64,000 nucleotides of DNA, taken from Terriglobia bacterium. GTDB taxonomy: Bacteria > Acidobacteriota > Terriglobia > Terriglobales > Acidobacteriaceae. Shown piece by piece: positions 38,144 through 46,049 of the stretch. Location of the stretch: contig JAIQGL010000019.1 of NCBI GenBank assembly GCA_020072585.1, forward strand, positions 1-64,000, given 5' to 3'. Under the pieces are notes generated by a model, which did not search any database, was not told the origin of the DNA, and was given only the letters and a program-made list of their open reading frames with translations. Both the position numbers and the translations under genes were made by a program. Each line of letters starts with the position of its first letter. Positions within the stretch are counted from its first letter, which is position 1.

Positions 38144-39361
38144 TTACGGCTTCTTCTCCGCCTGGGGCAATTCCGGCGGCGGATAGTACACTTTGCTGCC
38201 GCCGCTTTTTATCACCTCATCGCGGAATGTTGTTCCGTAATCCTTCTCGCTGGACAATGCATAGGCTTGGCGCTTGTAATTCCAGCTCTTTGGATTCAGA
38301 CGCTGCGCCTCTTTGAAATGCGGAATCGCTTCTGCCGGATGGCCTGATTTGTAGAGCTGTTCCCCCAGCCCAAACTCTGCCGCGGCCTGTGCGATGTTGG
38401 GATCATTGGCTGTCAATTTTTCGCGGAGATGGTCTTCACTCATCACGTAGGCGCTCTTGTCGCCGTGCTCCACCCAATCTTTTAGAGCGTTGAGATAGGG
38501 CGCGGAATCCATTGCGGTGAAATTCTTGAAGCGGTCGTCGACAAAGGCGACTTCGTTGGGGCGGACGATGCGTCCTTTTTCGTTGATCCAGACGCCGGTG
38601 GGCACGTTGACCATGTTGTATAGCTTGGAGACGAGATGTTTCTCGTCGATCAGCACGGTATAGGTGAGCGGGCCAATTTTCTTTGCCGTCTCAACGGTGT
38701 CTTTAGGCAGATCGGGTTTGGCTTCAAGATACTTGAGCGGATCAATCCAGGGGCCGGCGTCTTTGGCGCCGCCAGTGTCTTGCGCCACCGAGACGATCTC
38801 AAAATTCTTGTCTTTCAGCTGCTGGTAGATTGCCTGCCAGCCTGGCAGGTCAAAACGGCATCCTCACCAGGAGGCCCAGGTGACCAGAAGGATTTTCTTG
38901 CCGTGAAAATCAGAGAGGGAATGCCGCTTGCCATTTAGGTCCGGCAGGGTGAAGTCCGGGGCCTGGAGTGAACTGAGCATCTGGCGCTGGTCTGAGCGCA
39001 GCCCGAAATACCAGGTGGAGAGCGCGGGATCATGGGCCACCGGCTGATGCACCAGTTGGGCAAACGCGGTCAGATTGAACCAGCTTGCGCCGGAATCTTT
39101 GTGAACGAAATCTTGCTGGCGCGATTTGGGCAGCGGGAAACAAAGCTCGTCACGGCAGACGCCCTGTGGTTTTACTTCAAACCGGGTGGCGCGTTTAAGG
39201 TCAGCGGTGGTGATCCAGAGCTGGTCGGATTCTTCGCGCGCGGCGTTGACGCCAGTAGCGGCGTCATCATAAACAATGGTGGCGTGAAGTTCTTTGGCGG
39301 TCGCGGGAAGTGCGGTGAGAAGAAACAACAGGAACAGACCGGAGCAAACATTGGCTTTCAT
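38144..39361 (-). CDS. TlpA/AhpC-like redoxin, candidate selenoprotein with TPR tail (405 aa incl. Sec)
   Basis: Two frames in register, separated only by TGA at 38864-38866, give one continuous protein. A signal peptide (CSGLFLLFLLTALPATAKEL) comes first. The redoxin domain includes APDFTLPDLNGKRHSLSDFH and GKKILLVTWASW, then the TGA codon (residue 166), then GCRFDLPGWQAIYQQLKDKN and FEIVSVAQDTGG, followed by VPTGVWINEKGRIVRPNEVA. The TGA occupies the place of the first active-site Cys of a WxxWCxxC-type motif, with C168 beyond it, so selenocysteine is the simplest reading. A hairpin lies directly downstream (38830-38853). The C-terminal 100 residues contain a TPR-like segment. Start ATG has GTGGAG upstream. 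No SelB or selC gene is visible here. Confidence 0.75.
38830..38866 (-). promoter_or_regulatory. SECIS-like hairpin just downstream of in-frame TGA
   Basis: After TGA (38864-38866) come 14 bases, then CCTGCC, loop AGGCT and GGCAGG, a perfect 6-bp stem at 38833-38849. The stem can be lengthened by TTG/CAA with a bulged A. A bacterial SECIS has a short stem 16-37 nt past UGA with a G among the first two loop bases; here the loop starts A then G and lies 21-25 nt after UGA. This matches the rule. Folding energy was not computed. Confidence 0.65.
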
Positions 39362-39387
39362 GAAAGATCTCCACTTGCGGTTGGCAA

Positions 39388-39393
39388 TTATAC
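39388..39393 (-). promoter_or_regulatory. Candidate -10 box of the redoxin gene
   Basis: TATAAT lies on the minus strand 26 bases before the ATG at 39361. A -35 consensus is weak (GAAATA at the 17-base spacing). It is the likely promoter of the selenoprotein gene. Confidence 0.4.
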
Positions 39394-39438
39394 TTCTTCT
39401 GAAAATGCGTATTTCATCCGCGCGCATTCGCGGTTCGG

Positions 39439-40443
39439 TCAACTTCGTTGCGACAGGGTTTCCGCGCCTTCGGCAAGCTCAGGGTTCGGAATTTCAGAAG
39501 CAAGCTCCATTGGCCGCATTCCCAGCTCTTCCAGCAGGGCAGCGTCTTCGTCCGGCGCGGGATTCGGCGTGGTGAGCAATCGTTCACCGGTAAAGATGGA
39601 GTTTGCTCCCGCAAGGAAGCACAGCAGGATTGCCTCCCGCGAGAGCTGTTTGCGTCCCGCGGCCAGGCGCACCATCGAACGGGGCATAAGGATGCGCGCG
39701 CAAGCGATGGTCCGCACCATGACAAGAGGGTCGAGATCCGGCTCCGCTGCCAGCGGCGTGCCTTCCGCGCGGACCAGCATATTGATGGGGACGCTTTCGG
39801 GATGCGGCGAGAGCGTGGCCAGTTGCTGCAACAGTCCAATGCGATCGGACTCCGCTTCACCCATGCCCAGAATTCCGCCGCAGCAGACGGTGATGCCGGC
39901 CTTGCGCACGGCCGCAATCGTATCCAGGCGTTCCTGATAGACCCGCGTGCTGATGATGTTCGAATAAAATTCCGGGGAAGAATCCAAGTTATGGTTGTAG
40001 GCGGTCAAGCCCGCGTCTTTGAGTTGCGCGGCCTGTTGCTCGGTGAGCATGCCCAGCGTGCAGCAGACTTCCATGCCCAGCGCGGCCACGGCGCGAACAG
40101 ACTCCAGCACGGAATCAAACTCGCGGCCCTGTGGCGCCTGCCGCCAGGCGGCGCCCATGCAGAAGCGCGTGGCTCCATCGGCTTTTGCGTTGCGCGCGGC
40201 AGGCAGAATTTCGTCGCAATTCATCAGCGCTTCGCGTTCCACGCCGGTGGAGTAACGCGCGCTCTGTGGACAATAAGCGCAGTCCTCCGGGCATCCACCG
40301 GTTTTGATGGACAGTAATCGGCACATTTGCACTTGATTGGCCGGATGAAACTCCCGGTGCACGTTCTGCGCACGCAGAAGAAGGTCCAGCAGCGGCTGAT
40401 GATAAAGAGCGGCGATCTCTTGCCGCGTCCAGTCGGTACGCAT
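39439..40443 (-). CDS. bioB: Biotin synthase BioB (334 aa)
   Basis: BioB inserts sulfur into dethiobiotin using a radical SAM mechanism, the last step of biotin synthesis. The radical SAM cluster is [11 protein letters not shown] (CxxxCxxC), followed by the BioB-specific [15 protein letters not shown] (Cys of the second cluster) and [20 protein letters not shown]. The rest follows closely: [38 protein letters not shown] and [13 protein letters not shown]-like motifs ([14 protein letters not shown]). Length 334 is normal. ATG 40441-40443 is chosen; a TTG three codons earlier is possible. TATAAT ends eight bases before the ATG, suggesting a leaderless or nearly leaderless mRNA. Confidence 0.9.
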   Translation of the reverse strand: MRTDWTRQEIAALYHQPLLDLLLRAQNVHREFHPANQVQMCRLLSIKTGGCPEDCAYCPQSARYSTGVEREALMNCDEILPAARNAKADGATRFCMGAAWRQAPQGREFDSVLESVRAVAALGMEVCCTLGMLTEQQAAQLKDAGLTAYNHNLDSSPEFYSNIISTRVYQERLDTIAAVRKAGITVCCGGILGMGEAESDRIGLLQQLATLSPHPESVPINMLVRAEGTPLAAEPDLDPLVMVRTIACARILMPRSMVRLAAGRKQLSREAILLCFLAGANSIFTGERLLTTPNPAPDEDAALLEELGMRPMELASEIPNPELAEGAETLSQRS

Positions 40444-40451
40444 GGCTGCCA

Positions 40452-40457
40452 ATTATA
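40452..40457 (-). promoter_or_regulatory. Candidate -10 box of bioB
   Basis: A TATAAT on the minus strand ends eight bases before the bioB ATG, so transcription would begin at or within a few bases of the start codon. A clear -35 was not found. Confidence 0.4.
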
Positions 40458-40738
40458 AATGCCTGTCTTGAATGAATGCTGTTCTGAGCGAGCGGCGGGA
40501 AGTGTCTCAGGTTACAGGAAGTGGCAACTGAGGCCCTTGTGGGGAAAAAGCAGCCAATTTGTCTTCTGGCGCAAGGGCCTTGGTTTTCTTAGGGTTGCGC
40601 AACACCGCCTGCCAGTCGCCGGCGATGAGTACAAGGACAAAAGTAACCCTGATATACGCCCACGGTAATCTGCCTGGTAATCGGGCCTGTCGATACAGTA
40701 GAAGCTCGGTGCCGGAGTCCCGTTTTGGAACTGAGAAC

Positions 40739-41683
40739 ATGAATAAGTTACAGAGACAACTCGCGCTGTTGGGAACGCTGCTGGCAGGCGCCCTGGCGTG
40801 CGCCCAGTCGCTGCCCCGGCTGAATAAGCTGAATAATATGACTCCGGCGGTCTCTCTGGTTTCGCCCTCGCTGGTTTCGTCTTCAATGATTTCGCCCGTC
40901 ACGGCAATCACTCCGGCAAAACCGCCCTGCGCTAAACCCGCGGAAGCGTTTGATATGGACGATTACAGCGGCCCGCTCAATCATCTGGTTGCGCGCTTTT
41001 CAGAGAGGATCGAGAGCACCACCGTTCGTATTCCGCGCCGCCACGGTCTGAATCCGTGCTCGCTCAACGCGGGAGATAAATTCCACATGTTCGTGGAGAG
41101 CACCTCTGATCCGCTGAACTATCTGGGCGCGGCGTGGGACGCAGCCACCGCGCAATGGGACAAGGACGATCCAACGTATCGGCAGGGAATGTCTGGCTAT
41201 GGCAAACGGTATGGCGCGGCTGTAACGGACAACGTCACCGACGACTTCTTCGGTGTGTTTCTCTACCCATCGCTCTTTCGCCAGGACCCGCGCTATTACC
41301 GTATGGGGCAAGGATCAACAACCCAGGCGCGCATGGGGCATGCGTTGGCGCACCGCTTTGTTACCCGCGGCGATTCAGGCAGGCAGATGCCAAACTACTC
41401 GGAGTGGTTTGGGACTGTGAGTTCCAAGGCGCTGAGCAATCTGTATCATCCCGGCAACCCGCGCGGTTTTGGGCCAACCGCAAGCCGCGTAGGCTTCAGT
41501 GTTGCCAATGATATGGTGTGGGACGTGGTCAGAGAGTTTTGGCCGGAAATCGCCCACAAGCTGCGGCTGCCGTTTAGAACACACCGTGAACCGTTTGCCG
41601 GCAACGCTCCTGTGAAGCCGGCTCCGGTAAGGGTCGAAATGATTGCCGCAAACGATCCGCCGGCAAGCGAACCCGCTCGTTAG
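40739..41683 (+). CDS. Conserved acidobacterial exported protein (314 aa)
   Basis: A signal peptide (LALLGTLLAGALACAQS) follows the ATG at 40739. GGAACTGAGAAC supplies a ribosome binding site; the long upstream extension of the frame has none. A Ser/Pro/Val-rich stretch precedes a domain of about 220 residues: NHLVARFSERIESTTVRIPR, DKFHMFVESTSDPLNYLGAA, QDPRYYRMGQGSTTQARMGH and ASRVGFSVANDMVWDVVREF. Similar proteins occur as conserved hypotheticals in Acidobacteria; no catalytic motif is recognised. It may be an envelope structural protein. A terminator for the convergent receptor gene follows at 41708. Confidence 0.65.
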   Translation: MNKLQRQLALLGTLLAGALACAQSLPRLNKLNNMTPAVSLVSPSLVSSSMISPVTAITPAKPPCAKPAEAFDMDDYSGPLNHLVARFSERIESTTVRIPRRHGLNPCSLNAGDKFHMFVESTSDPLNYLGAAWDAATAQWDKDDPTYRQGMSGYGKRYGAAVTDNVTDDFFGVFLYPSLFRQDPRYYRMGQGSTTQARMGHALAHRFVTRGDSGRQMPNYSEWFGTVSSKALSNLYHPGNPRGFGPTASRVGFSVANDMVWDVVREFWPEIAHKLRLPFRTHREPFAGNAPVKPAPVRVEMIAANDPPASEPAR

Positions 41684-41707
41684 GCTTTCAGCGCTTTTGC
41701 TCAACAC

Positions 41708-41734
41708 AAAAAAAAGACGGCGCCTAAAGCGCCG
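41708..41734 (-). terminator. Rho-independent terminator of the receptor gene
   Basis: On the minus strand CGGCGC, a 5-nt loop and GCGCCG form a 6-bp stem (41718-41734) followed by GTC and a run of eight T (41708-41715). It lies just beyond the stop of the Oar-like receptor gene at 41759, and opposite the end of the exported-protein gene. Confidence 0.8.
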
Positions 41735-41758
41735 CCCTTGAAAGTCTTGGATGCGGAT

Positions 41759-44700
41759 CTAGAAGCTGAACCTGGCGGCCAACTGGAACTGCCGCGCGTT
41801 GAAGGCCGTTCGGGGCGCGCCTACAGCCCCGCTGGGCCCAAAGTTGCCATCGCCAAAGTGCACCGGTACGTTGCCCGGGATAAAGTCCGGCGCGCCGTAA
41901 ACGGAAAATACTTCATCGATGTTGGTGTGGTTGAAAAGGTTGAAGGCGTCAACGGAGAGGTTCAGCAATTTCTTCTCGCCCAGGTGCAATGCGCGGGAAA
42001 GGCGCAGGTCCACCGTTCGCAGGTTGTCGCCACGATAGCTGTTGCGTGGAGAAGCGCCCACGCGGTCCGTTACCGGGTTGCCGTCATTATTTGCGTCAAA
42101 GCCCACAAACAGCGTAAACGGACGCGGGGACTGCAACGTGATAATGCTGCTCAACTGGAAGTCGTGCAGGAACGTGCTCTTGGGGCCCTCTGCCACGAAG
42201 TTGGCCACAAAACGATGGCGCGCATCCTGGTTTGAATTGGCCCGTTCCAGGTTCCGTTGTGCATTCGATTGCGGCGTGCTCACAAAGGTCACGAATGTTC
42301 CGTCATCCAGCGTGTGGGAAAGCGTGTAATTCGCGTTCAGTGAAAAATACTTGCCCGCTTTCTCGATCACCTGTAGCGTCAGCCCGTGATAGACCGAGTT
42401 GCCGGTGGAATCGGTGAAGTAGAAGATGCCGTTCGTTCCCGGGGAGCCGGCCGGCGGAGCGGGAATGTTGGGATCACGGATGGCGAACGCGTAAATGTCC
42501 TTGCCCGTGCTGGCTTGTACGCCAACCGGCGGGCCCACGTTGAGGTCAATGGGCCGCACCAGCTTGTGACCGGCCACAAACATGTATCCCGCGCTGACGG
42601 TGAGTCCCTTGCCGATTGTGCGGTCGATCTCCAGGTTGGCTTGCTCGGTGTACGGCGAGCGCAGGTTGCGATCAACGGCCGTTCCGCCCTGGAAGAACGG
42701 CGAATTCAACGGGAATGATCCGCTATTAATCAGGTTTTCAAATGCTGAGGTAAGCAGCGGCGGCGGCACCGTACCCGGCGGCAACGGCAACGGCGGAACC
42801 ACCGGACAGGTTGGCGGTCCAAACACGCACGGCGTGGGCAGGAACATGCTGCTCAGAATGTAAGTTCCTGTTTGCTGGTTCCTGGCCGTCGGCAGGCCGG
42901 CGATCACCGGCGGGCGCTGCGGGGCCGGAACAAAGAAGAACGTGAGACTGTACTTGTCATTGAAAATGCCGTAGCCCGCGCGGATCACCGTCTTTGAGTC
43001 CGGCGCATAGGCCAGGCCCACGCGCGGCTGGAAGTTGTTGTGGTCGCCGTTCACAAAGAAGTCGAGTCCGGCTTCCACGTCATAGCGCAGGCCGTAATTT
43101 ACAGTGAGTTTAGGCGTGATGCGGTACTGGTCCTGGGCAAAGAACCCGAAGTAGCTGTGGTTCACATGTACAAAGAAGTTGGAGGCCTGCGAATCCAGGA
43201 ACGCCTTGTCCCATGTCGTTGGTACGGAGGGGGAAGCGGCCGCGGTATTAATCGGGCCAGGGCCAATGGGCGCGCCCCAGAAGAACGCGGCCAGGCAGGG
43301 TGACACCAGTCCGATGAGTGGCGCAGGACACGGTGTGGCGCCCCAATCAGCCTTCCCTGAAACCAACAGATCGTCCAGGCTTGGGAAGATGATGCGCGCT
43401 GGAGTAAAACCGGGCCAGATCACAAAGTTGCGTACGTAGTTCGCGTCGAAGCCAAACTTGGCGTAGTGCTTGCCGTGGACAATGGAGAAAGTATCCGAGC
43501 CCTGGATGCGCGTTTCGTTGTAGCGGTCAAACGCGCCAAAGTTGTGGCCGAATAGCAGCAGGTTCGGTACATCAAGATTGGGCTGCCCGGTGACTCCGGC
43601 AAAACCATAATTGCGCCGCGCCCATTGAAAGAGAAGTGAATTGATCTTGTTCTCAGTCAACGTCGTAGTCAAAGTTCCAACCAGGTCCTGGTCGCGCAGT
43701 GAGCCGTTGCGTCCGCTGCTGGGTGCGCCAACGCCGCCGCCGTCCAGAGTCTCGCCTACCAGCATGTTCAGGTTGGTGGCGTCCTGAATGGAATAACGCG
43801 CGGAAAGCCGGTTATGTTCGCTGAGCTGATGATCAACCTTGATAAAACCGTTGTCCACGTCGGCCGTCTTGAGCACGTTCAGGTTTTCCGGCGCAATGCC
43901 GAGACTGCTCTTTAAGGCGTTGATCGCGGACAAATTGCTCACCAGCAGGCCGGGAAACTGCGGTGACTGCGCGCGCCTCTGCCCTTCATAATTCACAAAG
44001 TAAAAAGTCTTGTCTTTGCGCAGCGGGCCGCCCAGCGTTGCGCCAAACTGGTTCTGCCGGAACGTGTCAAATCCGGGCTGCGTAAGCAGCGGCGTGGCGT
44101 TGAGCTTGTTGTTCATGAAGTATTCGTAAACCGAGCCGTGAACGTCGTTCGTTCCGGACTTGGTCACGATATTTACGATTCCGCCCAGCGCGCGCCCGTA
44201 TTCAGCGCCAAAGCTGTTGTTGACCACGCGAAATTCGCTTACCGCTTCCTGTGATGGCGTGGCCCTCTGCGATCCGGTCGCCGTGTTGATGTTGTCCGCG
44301 CCATCCACGGTCACGCTGTTATTCAGGTCGCGCTGTCCGCCAAACGAGATGCGCGTGACGGAAGGATCGGTAAAGGTGGATTGCAGGCTGATGCGTCCGG
44401 TGGTGACGCCGGGGCTCAGCAGTGCGAAATCCGTGAACAGCCGCCCGGAGATGGGCAGGGCCTGGATCTGTTGCGCTTCGATGACCTGGCTGACTTCAGT
44501 GCGCGTCGGCTCGATGACCGGCGCTTCCGTGCTGACCGTGACCTCCTGTGTGGTTCCGGCAACTTTCAGGCTCACGTCAATCGTGGCCACCTGGGCCACG
44601 CGCAGCACAATTCCCGTCTGGGAGGACTTGGCAAAGCCCTGTGATTCCGTCGTCAGTTCGTAATTCCCGGGCGGAATGTTGGTCAGAATATAAGAGCCCA

Positions 44701-44899
44701 CGCTGTTGGATGTGGTTTTGTAAGACTGGTTCGTGTCGATATTTCTCAGCGTAATGGAGGCCCTGGCCACCATGCTTCCCGTCTGGTCGCGGACGGAACC
44801 ATTCAGTTGGGCCTCTGCGGCGCTGACCTGCGCGAACGCTGCATTGCAGGCCGTAAAAAATACAAATACGAACAAGAGAAATGCGGACAAACGTTTCAT
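41759..44899 (-). CDS. Oar-like TonB-dependent outer-membrane receptor (1046 aa)
   Basis: A signal peptide (FLLFVFVFFTACNAAFAQVS) is followed by a carboxypeptidase-regulatory-like beta domain (AEAQLNGSVRDQTGSMVARA, SYILTNIPPGNYELTTESQG). Then come the plug domain (ISFGGQRDLNNSVTVDGADN, EFRVVNNSFGAEYGRALGGI, VNIVTKSGTN) and a long beta-barrel ending in ARFSF. The order and the last aromatic residue are typical of acidobacterial TonB-dependent transporters. It probably imports a large or scarce nutrient; the ligand is unknown. No regulator or TonB partner is adjacent. A palindrome sits 27 bases upstream of the ATG (44927-44938). Confidence 0.85.
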   Translation of the reverse strand: MKRLSAFLLFVFVFFTACNAAFAQVSAAEAQLNGSVRDQTGSMVARASITLRNIDTNQSYKTTSNSVGSYILTNIPPGNYELTTESQGFAKSSQTGIVLRVAQVATIDVSLKVAGTTQEVTVSTEAPVIEPTRTEVSQVIEAQQIQALPISGRLFTDFALLSPGVTTGRISLQSTFTDPSVTRISFGGQRDLNNSVTVDGADNINTATGSQRATPSQEAVSEFRVVNNSFGAEYGRALGGIVNIVTKSGTNDVHGSVYEYFMNNKLNATPLLTQPGFDTFRQNQFGATLGGPLRKDKTFYFVNYEGQRRAQSPQFPGLLVSNLSAINALKSSLGIAPENLNVLKTADVDNGFIKVDHQLSEHNRLSARYSIQDATNLNMLVGETLDGGGVGAPSSGRNGSLRDQDLVGTLTTTLTENKINSLLFQWARRNYGFAGVTGQPNLDVPNLLLFGHNFGAFDRYNETRIQGSDTFSIVHGKHYAKFGFDANYVRNFVIWPGFTPARIIFPSLDDLLVSGKADWGATPCPAPLIGLVSPCLAAFFWGAPIGPGPINTAAASPSVPTTWDKAFLDSQASNFFVHVNHSYFGFFAQDQYRITPKLTVNYGLRYDVEAGLDFFVNGDHNNFQPRVGLAYAPDSKTVIRAGYGIFNDKYSLTFFFVPAPQRPPVIAGLPTARNQQTGTYILSSMFLPTPCVFGPPTCPVVPPLPLPPGTVPPPLLTSAFENLINSGSFPLNSPFFQGGTAVDRNLRSPYTEQANLEIDRTIGKGLTVSAGYMFVAGHKLVRPIDLNVGPPVGVQASTGKDIYAFAIRDPNIPAPPAGSPGTNGIFYFTDSTGNSVYHGLTLQVIEKAGKYFSLNANYTLSHTLDDGTFVTFVSTPQSNAQRNLERANSNQDARHRFVANFVAEGPKSTFLHDFQLSSIITLQSPRPFTLFVGFDANNDGNPVTDRVGASPRNSYRGDNLRTVDLRLSRALHLGEKKLLNLSVDAFNLFNHTNIDEVFSVYGAPDFIPGNVPVHFGDGNFGPSGAVGAPRTAFNARQFQLAARFSF

Positions 44900-44926
44900 A
44901 GTTCCTCCAATGGGGGAAGGAGTCTT

Positions 44927-44938
44927 ACGAACGTTCGT
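44927..44938. promoter_or_regulatory. Perfect 12-bp palindrome upstream of the receptor gene
   Basis: ACGAACGTTCGT is a perfect palindrome 27 bases before the receptor start codon. It may bind a TetR-like or other dimeric regulator, since such GAAC...GTTC palindromes are common operators. No matching regulator gene is adjacent; the function is inference. Confidence 0.45.
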
Positions 44939-45092
44939 TCGAATAGCTGCCCTGAAAAGCAGCCATACGCACGATCCTGGGAACCCATCCCTGCGCGGGT
45001 CATTGTTCTAACAGGGAAAAGAAATGTCAAGAATATAATTTTAATATCAAAGTAATTCTTTCGGAAGGAAGCAAACAGAATGAGAGCTGCGC

Positions 45093-45136
45093 AAAAAAGC
45101 GGGGACTTGCTTGCGCGCGCCAGCGCACGTCCCCGC
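45093..45136 (-). terminator. Rho-independent terminator
   Basis: On the minus strand GCGGGGAC and GTCCCCGC (45099-45106 with 45129-45136) form an 8-bp stem with a 22-nt loop, followed by six T (45093-45098). It lies 7 nt after the stop codon of the remnant at 45143, so it is the original end of that gene. Confidence 0.75.
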
Positions 45137-45142
45137 CGTTTG

Positions 45143-45270
45143 TTAGTTGGCTGAAGGCTTCTCCGCGCGATCGATCACCAGCACCGGCAGTGGGACGGTC
45201 TGCTGGTCAAGTTTCAACCCGAGTTGCTCCTCCATTGCCGCCAAGAGGGCCGGGTTCAACCCACCAACTG
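45143..45270 (-). pseudogene. C-terminal remnant of a TIGR03435-family gene
   Basis: Reading leftward, NPALLAAMEEQLGLKLDQQT and VPLPVLVIDRAEKPSAN give about 40 residues followed by TAA. This matches the conserved C-terminal pattern of the acidobacterial TIGR03435 family (QEQLGLKLxxxxxPVxVLVIDxxEKPxxN), which is normally about 250 residues. No complete upstream portion is present, and the frame meets the TAA of the neighbouring gene at 45314. A terminator lies directly downstream. It is a 3' fragment, not a translated gene, as far as can be seen. Confidence 0.6.
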
Positions 45271-45313
45271 ACGGGATCCTTTTTTGAACAGGAGCCCGTT
45301 GAAAATGTGGAGT

Positions 45314-45943
45314 TTAGTGAGCGGCAGCGGGCGCGGGCGTGTCGGCCGCAACCAGCGTGGGCCGGTCATAGAGCTGAATGCGCAGCGTCACCTGTTTGCG
45401 CGCATCAAACGCCGTCTTGTCCACCGGATAAGAAAAGATCGCAACACCGTTGAAGGATGTTTTCGATGGGATCTTCAGCTCCTCTTTCAGCCAGTCTCCC
45501 TTCGCTTCCTCCAGGGCGGGAAATGCCTGCATGTAGCGCGGACCATCCATTCCCGGCGCGGCAGTGTCTTCGTATTTTTTGCCGTCCGCCGTCTCCACCT
45601 CGGCGCGGATCCCTTTGATCCAGAGCGGCCCTTCAATCTGGTTATCCAGCTTGATCTGGATAGCGACCATGGTATTTCCCTCTTGTGCCGCTGAAGCTAC
45701 TTTGGTAATCGCCAGTGACGCGCTCGGCTTGGTCCGGTTGGAGAACACACCCACGGCCACCAGGACCGCCACCAGAACTCCGGCAACCAGTAGCGGCACG
45801 ATCGGAGGCAAAGTCCATTTGGCGCTGTCCAGCTCTTCCGTGATGGGAATGTGTCCGGCATTGGACGTGACTCCTTGCGGAGCGGGAGTCGGCGTCGCGT
45901 TCGATGGGGTGTTCGATGATGTGGGCTTGGTTTCGTCAGGCAT
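45314..45943 (-). CDS. Membrane-anchored hypothetical protein (209 aa)
   Basis: The N-terminal 45 residues are Pro/Thr/Ser-rich and probably disordered, followed by a single membrane span (about 47-67: IVPLLVAGVLVAVLVAVGVF) and a C-terminal extracytoplasmic beta domain. That domain contains MVAIQIKLDNQIEGPLWIKG, IRAEVETADGKKYEDTAAPG and KTSFNGVAIFSYPVDKTAFD. The beta part resembles Ig-like fold domains of uncharacterised acidobacterial proteins. The protein is not recognised beyond this. ATG at 45941-45943 has GGAGCAATCT upstream. Confidence 0.6.
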   Translation of the reverse strand: MPDETKPTSSNTPSNATPTPAPQGVTSNAGHIPITEELDSAKWTLPPIVPLLVAGVLVAVLVAVGVFSNRTKPSASLAITKVASAAQEGNTMVAIQIKLDNQIEGPLWIKGIRAEVETADGKKYEDTAAPGMDGPRYMQAFPALEEAKGDWLKEELKIPSKTSFNGVAIFSYPVDKTAFDARKQVTLRIQLYDRPTLVAADTPAPAAAH

Positions 45944-46049
45944 AGATTGCTCCGGGAACAGAATACTCTTTGTGAGATGCTGAAATCATAGCCAGCGCAG
46001 TGCTGTTGGGTGTTTCACCCCCTGACTCGCCGTTTGTAACGCCAGATTC

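Noticed and set aside
38864-38866. TGA as a true stop giving two separate genes or a pseudogene
   Set aside because: The frames are in register, no frameshift is needed, the active-site position matches and a SECIS-like hairpin follows. A sequencing error or a pseudogene remains possible but is less economical.
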